Source: a virus
Virus record (IMG/VR): IMGVR_UViG_3300025674_000019
Span: 62,001-126,000 of that record
Direction: 5' to 3' (one strand)
Length of the DNA stretch: 64,000 nucleotides
The stretch's first letter is position 1. Each line of letters begins with the position of its first letter. The translations under genes were made by a program, and so were the position numbers. Shown in pieces: positions 7,465-14,523 of this stretch. Below the pieces are notes generated by a model. That model did not search any database. It saw nothing but the letters and a program-made list of their open reading frames with translations, and was not told where the DNA came from.

Positions 7465-8889
7465 CTAAAAGTCGTCTGTCAGCAAGACGTAGGAACTATA
7501 CGCTGTTAGGGCCGACAATGCTAGGGTCGTTATACCAAGAATCTTATGGCCAGTAGGATATCTCTCCCCCCAGGTGGACAAGCCTCCATGCACAGAAAGA
7601 TCCCCTGTGTTTAGGCAGAGGTTACCTTCTTGCTTATAGTCACGACCACAATCTCTGTAGTACTCACCCGCCAACCAGTTGCCCGCAGCTACCAAAGAGA
7701 GCAGGCCCCCTAGAACTACAACAGGGTAGTTCCACTCCCCGGGCGCTTCACTGTAGTCCACCAGGCCCCTCGTTACGGCTATTCGGCCCGGCTCTACTTC
7801 GGAGTACCTATCGTATGAGCTAAGAGTGTGGATACCCAAGCCATCCTTAAGCACGTGAGTGTAGCCCCAGCCTGGAAGAGAGTCCTGTAGATATTCTCTT
7901 AGAGAATGCAGCTCAGCTTCTCTACTAGCCACCTCTCGAGTTTTCTCCGCTATGGCGGGAGACTCTACGTCTATACCGTAGGCCTCTATCTCTTCATCAA
8001 GGTACTCTTGATATCCGAATAGCTGTAGGTGCTCTAGGACTGCAGCCTTCAGAGTAGCCCCGGACACGCTATCGAAGCCCTGTACCTCTCGCAGCGCGGC
8101 TAGGTGTGATTCTCTGCCGATAGGCTCAACCCTGGGAGAGTTAAGTATCTCAAGAAATCTACTATACTTCCTAGAGTAGTCCCTCAGGTACAGCTTGTAG
8201 TGCTGTACTTTACGCAGGGCGAGATCAGAGTAGTCTGGGTACTGAATTAAATTGTCCCATAACCTGAGGCGCTCGCTAGCGCTTATACTCGGGTCAGAGT
8301 CAGATTGGGTAGCGTTCTCCAGAGCTCTCATAGCCTCCAGGTCCATAGACCGAGAAGCCCTTAGCTCTGCTACTCTAGTTGCATCAAGTAATAACCCTTC
8401 TCTTCCCTGGCGAGAGAAGCTAACAGGCGCCTCCCCTTCCCTGGTAGTAGCGTTTAGCTTCAGAAAGAAAGCGAGCCTTCTAGACAGCTCACCAGTGTTA
8501 CCTATAGAAGAAGACTCGCTGAAGACACTTGTGCCTTCTAGTGATCTAAAAACCTCTAAAGATAACCTTCCAGCTAAAAGCCTGCCTGCCACTACCCAGT
8601 CTGCCCCGACAGTTCTGCCTATATTTACAGAGCACATGTCGGAGCAGTCTTCTAGCTCAGTGCCTTCAGGCAGCAAAGCCTCTACGTTCTCACTACTGAG
8701 AGTCCTATAGGCGGCAGGGTCCGAGATAGTCCTGCGCACTTGCCCAGTGAGATCTATCGCAGCAGTATCTCCCTGTATATTTAGAACTAGTACACGTGGA
8801 AGGCTAGAGGACCTCTCTACTGGCTTGGGCCCTGCGCCACAGCCAAGCAGAAAAGATAAACTAGTAATGCCTACGAATAAGTATCGCAA
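7465..8889 (-). CDS. Large lipoprotein with two C-terminal membrane helices, host-like
   Basis: The N-terminus (RYLFVGITSLSFLLGCGAG) is a signal peptide ending in a lipobox (LLGC). The start is uncertain; TTG at 8889 gives the shortest signal peptide, and longer TTG starts exist inside the overlapping upstream gene. Residues ~30-150 contain LPRVLVLNIQG, a repeated Cys pair (DCSDMCSVNIGRTVGADWVV) and GRLSLEVF. This resembles the TolB/CsgG-like N-terminal domain of lipoproteins in deltaproteobacteria-type hosts. The C-terminus has two membrane spans (VVVLGGLLSLVAAGNWLAG, ILGITTLALSALTAYSSYVLL). It lies next to a superinfection immunity gene, so a role at the envelope of the infected cell is plausible. 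Confidence 0.7.
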   Translation of the reverse strand: MRYLFVGITSLSFLLGCGAGPKPVERSSSLPRVLVLNIQGDTAAIDLTGQVRRTISDPAAYRTLSSENVEALLPEGTELEDCSDMCSVNIGRTVGADWVVAGRLLAGRLSLEVFRSLEGTSVFSESSSIGNTGELSRRLAFFLKLNATTREGEAPVSFSRQGREGLLLDATRVAELRASRSMDLEAMRALENATQSDSDPSISASERLRLWDNLIQYPDYSDLALRKVQHYKLYLRDYSRKYSRFLEILNSPRVEPIGRESHLAALREVQGFDSVSGATLKAAVLEHLQLFGYQEYLDEEIEAYGIDVESPAIAEKTREVASREAELHSLREYLQDSLPGWGYTHVLKDGLGIHTLSSYDRYSEVEPGRIAVTRGLVDYSEAPGEWNYPVVVLGGLLSLVAAGNWLAGEYYRDCGRDYKQEGNLCLNTGDLSVHGGLSTWGERYPTGHKILGITTLALSALTAYSSYVLLTDDF

Positions 8890-9049
8890 AGCCAAGCAAC
8901 AAGAACCAGCCAATGCCCGTCCACCCTGCAAAGATATTAAGCAGGAAGATACCGGGGGTACGGCGCAGCTTACGGGAGCTAGCGATTATACTCGGTAGGA
9001 AGTAGGCTACAGTTATACCAAAGCCGATTACTAGAGCTTCAACGCTCAT
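8861..9049 (-). CDS. imm: T4 Imm-like superinfection immunity protein
   Basis: This 62-residue protein has two membrane helices and the family signature: YFLPSIIASSRKLRRTPGIF followed by LLNIFAGWTGIGWFLLLGF. The N-x-x-x-GWTGIGW block is the hallmark of the Imm/superinfection-immunity family, whose T4 member blocks DNA entry of later phages at the inner membrane. ATG follows GAGGA. The gene overlaps the upstream small gene by 11 bases and the lipoprotein gene downstream, so the three are co-expressed. Confidence 0.8.
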   Translation of the reverse strand: MSVEALVIGFGITVAYFLPSIIASSRKLRRTPGIFLLNIFAGWTGIGWFLLLGFAILIRRHY

Positions 9050-9200
9050 CGCGCTTATTCCTCAATTGCTTGAGTGCCCACTTCGGAGGGTTCTTCATAA
9101 GATAAACCTTTTGAAGAAACTCCAAAGGATCTTTATATTCTGACTGGTTACTCCAGTTGCTTAGTACTTCAGGGTGCAACCCTTTGTGCGTCTCTTTCAT
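9039..9200 (-). CDS. Small basic protein (53 aa)
   Basis: ATG follows AAAGGAGG by five bases. The sequence (MKETHKGLHPEVLSNWSN...WALKQLRNKRDER) is soluble and basic at its C-terminus. Its last codons overlap the start of the immunity gene, so it heads that translational unit. Function is unknown. Confidence 0.65.
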   Translation of the reverse strand: MKETHKGLHPEVLSNWSNQSEYKDPLEFLQKVYLMKNPPKWALKQLRNKRDER

Positions 9201-9223
9201 AGTTCCTCCTTTGAAGAGACAAG

Positions 9224-9297
9224 CGTACCAGGCAGGGCTCGAACCTGCGACCCTCGGCTTAGGAGGCCGATGCTCTATCCATCTGAGCTACTGGTAC
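9224..9297 (-). tRNA. tRNA-Arg (CCT)
   Basis: The acceptor stem GTACCAG/CTGGTAC is perfect, the anticodon loop is CTCCTAA (anticodon CCT), and the T arm is GCAGGTTCGAGCCCTGC. It reads AGG, a codon that is common in these genes and rare in many bacteria. Confidence 0.95.
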
Positions 9298-9356
9298 CTA
9301 TGTCCGGGTTTACCGGACTGAGGGCACTTAGTCCAGAACTTCTACTAGCTCAAGAC

Positions 9357-9557
9357 TTACTCCTCCGTATACCCATCGAACCAAGGCCCAAACCTCTTAG
9401 TTCTACGCACAGCCTCAGGACTGGTAGCTGTGCGGCTACTTGTCTCTGGGTCCCTGCAGTGAGCCTGAGCTTCTTCCTCAGTGAGCCCTGTCTGCCCGTA
9501 GTCTCTACGAGAAGAGTCCCTGTAGAAGCGAACTATTTTATAAGTCGCCACTACCAT
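9357..9557 (-). CDS. Conserved small phage protein (66 aa)
   Basis: The ATG at 9557 overlaps the end of the upstream gene by 20 bases. The text KIVRFYRDSSRRDYGQTGLT followed by EEAQAHCRDPETSSRTAT is a pattern I recall from many unrelated phages: a Tyr/Arg-rich strand, then a GLTxEEAQAHCxDPETSS block. No function is known to me for this family. Confidence 0.7.
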   Translation of the reverse strand: MVVATYKIVRFYRDSSRRDYGQTGLTEEEAQAHCRDPETSSRTATSPEAVRRTKRFGPWFDGYTEE

Positions 9558-9795
9558 ACCCGCTCTTAGGCCCACGCACATGATCGAGCATAGCTTCCCA
9601 GTCCTCAGCAAATGTCACTAAGTCTGATAGATAGTTCTCTTGAACCATCTTATACGAATTCCTAGGGGACACCCTAGGCTCCTTACCCTGAGACTGCTCC
9701 ATAAGCTTGGAGAACTCTTCGTAGCTAAGTCCAGCTTTAGCGCAGATCAACTGAAGCGCTCTTTCTGCCGGAGTATAGTTTCGACCTCTAGCCAT
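9538..9795 (-). CDS. Small helical protein (85 aa), distant paralogue of 6520-6777
   Basis: The helical segment TPAERALQLICAKAGLSYEE followed by FSKLMEQSQ aligns with the protein at 6520-6777. ATG at 9795 has no Shine-Dalgarno site of its own; the 18-codon frame at 9788-9844 ends across this start, suggesting coupled translation. Function is unknown. Confidence 0.65.
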   Translation of the reverse strand: MARGRNYTPAERALQLICAKAGLSYEEFSKLMEQSQGKEPRVSPRNSYKMVQENYLSDLVTFAEDWEAMLDHVRGPKSGYGSGDL

Positions 9796-9844
9796 AACAC
9801 ACGATACCCGTGCTTTTGTAGCATCTACTGCTTTCGTTGTTCAT
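9788..9844 (-). CDS. Possible 18-aa leader peptide coupled to 9538-9795
   Basis: ATG follows GGAGG by six bases and encodes MNNESSRCYKSTGIVCYG. Its stop codon TAG overlaps the ATG of the next gene by eight bases. The strong site here and the absence of one in front of the next gene argue that ribosomes re-initiate. Confidence 0.4.
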   Translation of the reverse strand: MNNESSRCYKSTGIVCYG

Positions 9845-9869
9845 GCTTTACCTCCATGAACAGAGTGAG

Positions 9870-9943
9870 TACTCGGAGTGGGACTTGAACCCACGACCCC
9901 CGGTATGTAAGACCGGTGCTCTAACCAACTGAGCTACCCGAGT
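9870..9943 (-). tRNA. tRNA-Val (TAC)
   Basis: The cloverleaf has acceptor ACTCGGG/TCCGAGT, D arm AGCTCAGTTGGTTAGAGC, anticodon loop CTTACAT (anticodon TAC), and T arm GTGGGTTCAAGTCCCAC. Confidence 0.95.
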
Positions 9944-10003
9944 ATAGATTCCCCACCTCAATGGAGCTTAGTGCAGTAATATTAATAAACGAGGCGGGGA
10001 AAG

Positions 10004-10076
10004 TGCTGGAAGAGGGACTTGAACCCCCGGCCGGCTGATTACAAATCAGCAGCTCTACCAACTGAGCTATTCCAGC
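10004..10076 (-). tRNA. tRNA-Thr (TGT)
   Basis: Acceptor GCTGGAA/TTCCAGC, anticodon loop TTTGTAA (anticodon TGT) and T arm GGGGGTTCAAGTCCCTC give a complete cloverleaf. It lies 60 bases from tRNA-Val. Confidence 0.95.
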
Positions 10077-10193
10077 TTAGGTCCCGCAGTACTAGGCTAC
10101 CCTGCGGAGCGGTAATGGGCAAAAGGAGGAAAATCCCAAGACCCTTTGGCTTAAACTGCTCACCACAAACAATATGCACCTCCGAATCGCCTA

Positions 10194-10277
10194 CTGCCCC
10201 GGGCCGGACTCGAACCGGCACGCCTCTCGGCGGGAGATTTTAAGTCTCCTGTGTCTACCGGTTCCACCACCAGGGCA
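10194..10277 (-). tRNA. tRNA-Leu (TAA)
   Basis: This 84-nt class II tRNA has a long variable arm, acceptor TGCCCTG/CGGGGCA with one wobble pair, anticodon loop CTTAAAA (anticodon TAA), and T arm GCCGGTTCGAGTCCGGC. Confidence 0.95.
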
Positions 10278-10315
10278 TATCCTTCCTTTCCTAGTATCAA
10301 TGGCGTATATGCGCG

Positions 10316-10507
10316 TCAACACATTTCTGCAAGCCAAGACTCTCCTGAGGGAGTAACTCGCCAAGTGGCATCGCCCATAGTAACAATGGCGTAGGTTTCT
10401 GAAGGCTTCGATACTACTTTGAAGCCCCACTTGTTATCTTTAGAGTCTTTCGTAAGAAACTCGACGCCCTTAAGGACGATATCTACATTCTTTCTTCTAT
10501 TTTTCAT
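10316..10507 (-). CDS. Small hypothetical protein (63 aa)
   Basis: ATG follows AAAGGA by six bases and overlaps the upstream gene's stop. The sequence (MKNRRKNVDIVLKGVEFLTK...WGFKVVSKPSETYAIVT) suggests a small beta barrel. No family is recognised. Confidence 0.65.
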   Translation of the reverse strand: MKNRRKNVDIVLKGVEFLTKDSKDNKWGFKVVSKPSETYAIVTMGDATWRVTPSGESWLAEMC

Positions 10508-11057
10508 CTATATCCTTTGGCCACCAATAAGGAGGCTCCGCGTTAGTCCAAGTGGCAAACTTAGCTTTGTCTGCTACGTAGAACTTCCTATAAGACCCCA
10601 CAGGGTCACTAGGATCTTTAAGATGCTCAAGCTCAGGCCCGAATGCTAGATAAGGGGGCGTAACCTTATCCTGCCTAGGGAACAAGCACCTTCCCTCTAA
10701 CCTAAGCCCTAGAGCAAACCTAAAGGCCAACTTAGCTACGCGGTAACTCTTATGCTGAGTACCGAATCTAAGCCTCTGCTGGCTACTCATGCCTATAGAA
10801 TGCCTGTAAGCCCATTTAAAATTAGGCCAGCTCTCTCCTACCCAGATCGTGCACCCATGCTTATGGTGTGCCGTCTTATAGAGGAACTTAAGCCCCTCTG
10901 GGAGCTGCTCTCTAGGGACGTTTATTAGCCCCATGCGCATCCTTACAGCTGTACACAGCATTTGAGCTGTCTCTAGCTGCATTAAAGTGACGTGTTGATC
11001 GCACAACCACCCTGCTGCTTTGAGAGGATTATGGTCCAGATAAAATACGTTCAACAT
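10497..11057 (-). CDS. Phage protein of the 'FYLDxDP...HV.KM..AQ' family, copy 2
   Basis: The protein shares with its upstream neighbour the blocks NVFYLDHNP, WLCDQHVTLMQLETAQMLCT, FLYKTAHHKHGCTIWVGES, FGTQHKSYRVAK, TPPYLAFGPELEHLKDP, GSYRKFYVADKAKFATWTN and PPYWWPKD. From memory this conserved His/Trp-rich family occurs in many large phages without an assigned function. Copy 2 has lost the HVxKM lysine (HVTLM), so the copies may be diverging. It overlaps copy 1 by seven bases. Confidence 0.75.
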   Translation of the reverse strand: MLNVFYLDHNPLKAAGWLCDQHVTLMQLETAQMLCTAVRMRMGLINVPREQLPEGLKFLYKTAHHKHGCTIWVGESWPNFKWAYRHSIGMSSQQRLRFGTQHKSYRVAKLAFRFALGLRLEGRCLFPRQDKVTPPYLAFGPELEHLKDPSDPVGSYRKFYVADKAKFATWTNAEPPYWWPKDIDEK

Positions 11058-11602
11058 TTTTCTTTAGGCCACCAGGGTGGCGGCTCAGAGTTAGTCCAGG
11101 TGGCAAACTTAGCTTTGTCTGCTATGTAGAACCTCCTGTATGACCCCGCCGGGTCCATCGGGTTCTTTAGGTGCTCTAGTGCTGGACCGAATGCCATATA
11201 GGGAGGAGTAGTAGTCATAGACTCAGGGAGAATAAAGTTATGCTCCTTTCTCTCTTTATGCAGGAACAACCAAGCATCCTTAGCGACCCGAAAGCTTTTA
11301 TGCCTCGTACCAAATCGCTGCTTGTGTTGCGCGTGCATTTGAATAACGTGCATAAACAGCCATTGAAAGTTACTAAAGCACTCTCCCACCCATTTAGTAC
11401 TGCCGTGCTTAGGATGAGCCGTCTTGTAGAGAAACTTAAGCTCGTCGGGAAGCTCTTCTCTTGGAGTATCCTCCAGGCTCATGTGAACTCTAATAGCCGT
11501 ACACATCATCTGTGCAGACTCTAGAATCATCTTAGAGACATGTTGATCACACAGCCAAGTAGCGGCTATAACTGGGTCGTCATCAAGGTAGAATACGTTC
11601 AC
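11051..11602 (-). CDS. Phage protein of the 'FYLDxDP...HV.KM..AQ' family, copy 1
   Basis: The start is GTG and shares its G with the upstream stop codon. The protein has the intact family blocks NVFYLDDDP, WLCDQHVSKMILESAQMMCT, HPKHGSTKWVGECFSNFQWL, FGTRHKSFRVAK, TPPYMAFGPALEHLKNP, SYRRFYIADKAKFATW. The conserved His, Lys, Asp and Trp residues suggest an enzyme, but the activity is unknown to me. It is a tandem duplicate of 10497-11057. Confidence 0.78.
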   Translation of the reverse strand: MNVFYLDDDPVIAATWLCDQHVSKMILESAQMMCTAIRVHMSLEDTPREELPDELKFLYKTAHPKHGSTKWVGECFSNFQWLFMHVIQMHAQHKQRFGTRHKSFRVAKDAWLFLHKERKEHNFILPESMTTTPPYMAFGPALEHLKNPMDPAGSYRRFYIADKAKFATWTNSEPPPWWPKEKC

Positions 11603-11967
11603 TAGAACTTCTTGAGAACTCGGTGCACTTCGTAGTAGCTAAGGGCTCCGCGCTCTTCTATATCTGTGATTTCGTCTCCCAGACGTATAAACTGGTAAGA
11701 CGTGTCCAGGCCTTGAGAGTCTAGCCATCTAAGGTAGTAGACTACTCTGTCTATCTTAGGATTGTCACAGAACTCGTACCACCTGGTATTCACAGAGGAG
11801 AACTCAACCAACTCTTCTTCCTCTTGCATGGTACAAAAGACGAACTTAAGCGTGTCAAGGATAGAGTCTTTACCCTCTCCTGTAACCCAAAGCTCATACT
11901 CTTCAGTCTTTCTAGAAAGCTCTTCGCTAGTAGAGAAGACCAGGGTAACATCGCTTCTATAGCTCAT
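11602..11967 (-). CDS. Hypothetical acidic protein (121 aa)
   Basis: ATG lies only four bases after the tRNA-Leu sequence and has no clear Shine-Dalgarno site. Translation may depend on processing of a tRNA-mRNA transcript. The protein is acidic (EEEELVEFSS) with a Tyr/Trp-rich middle (RVVYYLRWLD). No family is recognised. Confidence 0.6.
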   Translation of the reverse strand: MSYRSDVTLVFSTSEELSRKTEEYELWVTGEGKDSILDTLKFVFCTMQEEEELVEFSSVNTRWYEFCDNPKIDRVVYYLRWLDSQGLDTSYQFIRLGDEITDIEERGALSYYEVHRVLKKF

Positions 11968-11971
11968 CTAA

Positions 11972-12055
11972 ATGCCCAGGGAGGGAATCGAACCCTCACG
12001 CCCGAAGGCACAGGAACCTAAATCCTGCGCGTCTACCAATTCCGCCACCTGGGCA
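11972..12055 (-). tRNA. tRNA-Leu (TAG)
   Basis: This class II tRNA has a perfect acceptor TGCCCAG/CTGGGCA, anticodon stem CAGGA/TCCTG with loop TTTAGGT (anticodon TAG), long variable arm TGCCTTCGGGCG, and T arm GAGGGTTCGATTCCCTC. It reads CTA, which is very frequent in this phage. Confidence 0.93.
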
Positions 12056-12210
12056 GGCCCAAGCACATTGGCAGCTTTGACTCTAAAGGTCAATAGGCTC
12101 GTATAGAGCTTCTTATAATAGAGTTCAGCATAGCACATGCTCATCTCCTAAAAGACATTAGCAAAAGCTTATGACAGCAAACTAATAGCTTTTGCTATTG
12201 ATTAGTCATA

Positions 12211-12241
12211 GCTAAAAGAAAAGTTCCTTAGGCTTTTCTTT
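12211..12241 (-). terminator. Dispersed terminator hairpin, copy 1
   Basis: On the minus strand, AGAAAAG-CC, loop TAA and GG-AA-CTTTTCTTTT form a short hairpin followed by U-rich RNA just downstream of the 12251 gene. The same sequence recurs at 16954-16985 and 17656-17686. A second inverted repeat, GCAAAAGC/GCTTTTGC, spans 12162-12197. Confidence 0.5.
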
Positions 12242-12250
12242 AAACTAGAT

Positions 12251-12460
12251 TTATTCCTTACTGTACCACCCTACCCAGACAAAGCCGAACAGGGGTGATA
12301 TGAACATTGGGATTGCGATCACATCAGGGATCCATGGAGAACCCTTAATCGCAATACAGCTCGCTGCCAAGCAGCCCAGGAGTACCTGGATTTCCCGGTT
12401 GAAGAGCTGCTTGAGTATCTCTCCCCAGCTCATCTCGGGCTCGTGCTCGGGCTCGCTCAA
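12251..12460 (-). CDS. Small membrane protein (69 aa)
   Basis: TTG at 12460 overlaps the TGA of the upstream gene by four bases. Two hydrophobic segments (IQVLLGCLAASCIAIKG and DVIAIPMFISPLFGFVWVGW) follow an acidic N-terminus. It is probably co-translated with the nucleotidyltransferase-like gene. Function is unknown. Confidence 0.6.
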   Translation of the reverse strand: MSEPEHEPEMSWGEILKQLFNREIQVLLGCLAASCIAIKGSPWIPDVIAIPMFISPLFGFVWVGWYSKE

Positions 12461-13575
12461 CTCTCGCCACCTTCCTTAGCTGCGAGCTTAGCGTGGATCC
12501 GGGCGTGGATCCGGGCGATCTTGAGGACACTCTCGGTATCCTCCATCGCCTCGAATGGATCCCCAGGTAGATCCAAGGTGAAGGCCCACGCCTTCTCCGA
12601 GCACCTGCTCCCTCGGCCCTTGTAGAAGCGAGCCTTCTCAGCAAGCTCAGGAAACTCCTTCTCAAGGATGAGCATCGTCTCGCGGTGACGAATGCTCTGC
12701 CGAGCGGCTGGGTCCGCGCTCACGTAGAGGTTGACCTCTCGGTCGTACCCTGGGATAGAGAAGAGCCTGCGTGCACACCCATCTTTATTTTCCCAGGACC
12801 CCTTAGGGAGGTACTTAACCTCACCCTCAGAGATCTCCCTTGGCAGGAGAATGTCAACATCCGATAGGCCATTAGCGTCAGCTAGGCCACCAGATACGTG
12901 GACACACCCGAAGGGTAGTTCTCCGACAACATCGTCAAAGATGTCGTCCTGGGTCTGAAAGCTCGCACCCCACTTCAGGAGCCTCTTGCGATACTCACGG
13001 ATCCAGCCGTAGCTGGCTCCGCGCCTCTCCAAGTGGCCGGGAGCCAAAAGCACCATCCAGGAGCGGACATTATGAAGGCGGTCCCGCCTCCAGTCTACTT
13101 CCCGGTGGATCCTCCGGTACTCCTCGAAGGCTTCAAGCACCTTCCCAGAGGTACCCATAGCTCTCAGGACATTGAGAGCTGTGTCCACCTCCTGGACCTC
13201 CATCGAACGCCACCAGAAGTCAGCGTTGAAGCAGGGCCCAACCGCCTCACCGAGGCTGCGGATCGCCTGACGAAGATCCACCTGAAACCCAGCAAGCTTG
13301 GTCTCCAGAGAGTACTCTTCGTCTTGGCAATTGATGAGCGCTCGGACCATCTCGTCACAGAGGCTCTCACTCTCGTCGCCGCCTTCAGAGAGCAGCTGAT
13401 CTACGAGCACCTCAACCCAGGAGCGCTCTTCGACCTCGCAGGCACCTTCGCCTGCTTTGAGGACAGTACCGTCCTCTAAGTCTTGCTGGTAGATCTTGTC
13501 GAGATCCCAGCCCTGACCTGCAACGCCAATACGGGCGTTCTTTTTAGTATCTGAGGTTCCCCCAGTTGCAGACAT
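12457..13575 (-). CDS. Putative nucleotidyltransferase-fold protein, GC-rich
   Basis: Residues ~240-255 (HVSGGLADANGLSDVDILLP) resemble the G-[GS]-x9-D-x-D active site of the polymerase-beta-like nucleotidyltransferase superfamily. The C-terminal part (NLYVSADPAARQSIRHRETM...EFPELAEKARFYK) recalls the GrpB/minimal-nucleotidyltransferase tail. The N-terminal half is helical and acidic with no known motif. ATG follows AGGAGGT. Codon third positions are much richer in G/C than in neighbouring genes, suggesting a different origin. Substrate cannot be inferred; assignment is moderate. Confidence 0.5.
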   Translation of the reverse strand: MSATGGTSDTKKNARIGVAGQGWDLDKIYQQDLEDGTVLKAGEGACEVEERSWVEVLVDQLLSEGGDESESLCDEMVRALINCQDEEYSLETKLAGFQVDLRQAIRSLGEAVGPCFNADFWWRSMEVQEVDTALNVLRAMGTSGKVLEAFEEYRRIHREVDWRRDRLHNVRSWMVLLAPGHLERRGASYGWIREYRKRLLKWGASFQTQDDIFDDVVGELPFGCVHVSGGLADANGLSDVDILLPREISEGEVKYLPKGSWENKDGCARRLFSIPGYDREVNLYVSADPAARQSIRHRETMLILEKEFPELAEKARFYKGRGSRCSEKAWAFTLDLPGDPFEAMEDTESVLKIARIHARIHAKLAAKEGGES

Positions 13576-13654
13576 AATGACCTCCTAAAGCCATGTCCAA
13601 TTTCTTATACCAGATCCAACCCTAAGATTTGTGTGTACGGTAATGGAGGGTAGC

Positions 13655-14515
13655 ATGCTTACTTTTAGTGAGTTGGAAGTTTCGCCTAGTGAGATCGACG
13701 ACCTTTACGACAGGGGATTTGCTAAGAATACCAAACACTTAGAATCAGGCTTCTATGCTTTCAAGTCTGGCAATCAGTCAGCTCTTGTTCATTGCAGAGG
13801 AGACTACATCGACCTCATAGAGTCAAAGGGGCTCACCTTCCAAGGAGTAAAGCCAAGGGACTCTAAGCAAACTTGCATGATGTTCTCTATGGCTAACTAC
13901 CCGCTCACTGTAGCTATGGGCGCAGCTGGAACAGGTAAGACAACGCTAGCGTGCGCCTTTGCCCTTCACTCCCACTTTAAGAAAGACAATAACATAGTAC
14001 TACTGAAGCCTACTTCTTTTACTACAAAGATGAGCAACGCCATAGCACCTATACCCGGAGACCATCGTGAGAAGATGGCTGGGTACATAGATTCATACTT
14101 ATTTGCTATGAACAATATACTAGGTGAAAACTTTGAGCATTACCTCTTTCAGCTGGAAGAAGAGAAGAAGCTAGTCTACCAACCCCTTGAACTTGTTAGG
14201 GGAATGAACTTTGATAAGAGTACTATCATCATCGATGAAGCCCAGAATACTACACCCCATGAGTTACTTACTGTTATATCCCGTGTAGCAGAATCAAGTA
14301 AGATCATAGTGATGGGTGACCTACAGCAAATAGACATAGGTCTAGAGCCAGAAGAGACAGGGCTAGGCTGCCTTCTAGACTCAGACCTATTTTGGGACAG
14401 CCCTCACTGCGGAGCCATAGAGCTAGACTCTCAGTACCGAGGCCCACTGGCAGAACTAGCGGGAGAAATACTAAAGGATCTCTACGCGCAAAAAGAACCC
14501 ATCAAAATGGCATAA
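13655..14515 (+). CDS. phoH: PhoH-like ATPase
   Basis: ATG at 13655 follows GGAGGG by four bases. Walker A is GAAGTGKT (about residues 89-96), Walker B is STIIIDEAQNTTPHEL (about 191-206), and sensor-like KIIVMGDLQQID follows. These define the PhoH/SF1-like ATPase family often carried by phages. Proposed roles include RNA metabolism and phosphate-stress response; neither is shown here. The last codons (KMA, stop) overlap a 20-base sequence repeated downstream at 17022-17041. The gene starts the only long plus-strand block of the window. Confidence 0.9.
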   Translation: MLTFSELEVSPSEIDDLYDRGFAKNTKHLESGFYAFKSGNQSALVHCRGDYIDLIESKGLTFQGVKPRDSKQTCMMFSMANYPLTVAMGAAGTGKTTLACAFALHSHFKKDNNIVLLKPTSFTTKMSNAIAPIPGDHREKMAGYIDSYLFAMNNILGENFEHYLFQLEEEKKLVYQPLELVRGMNFDKSTIIIDEAQNTTPHELLTVISRVAESSKIIVMGDLQQIDIGLEPEETGLGCLLDSDLFWDSPHCGAIELDSQYRGPLAELAGEILKDLYAQKEPIKMA

Positions 14516-14523
14516 GTATATGA
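14504..14523 (+). repeat. phoH-end copy of the downstream 62-nt repeat (3' part only)
   Basis: AAAATGGCATAAGTATATGA spans the phoH stop codon and is identical over 20 bases to 17022-17041. It differs by one base from 15973-15992. The preceding phoH bases (TACGCGCAAAAAGAACC) also resemble the repeat more loosely. Confidence 0.75.

Noticed and set aside
11973-12150. Minus-strand frame starting MSMCYAELYY and passing through tRNA-Leu
   Set aside because: The segment AELVDAQDLGS is the usual translation artefact of a tRNA-Leu gene; the AGGAG site is too close to the ATG.
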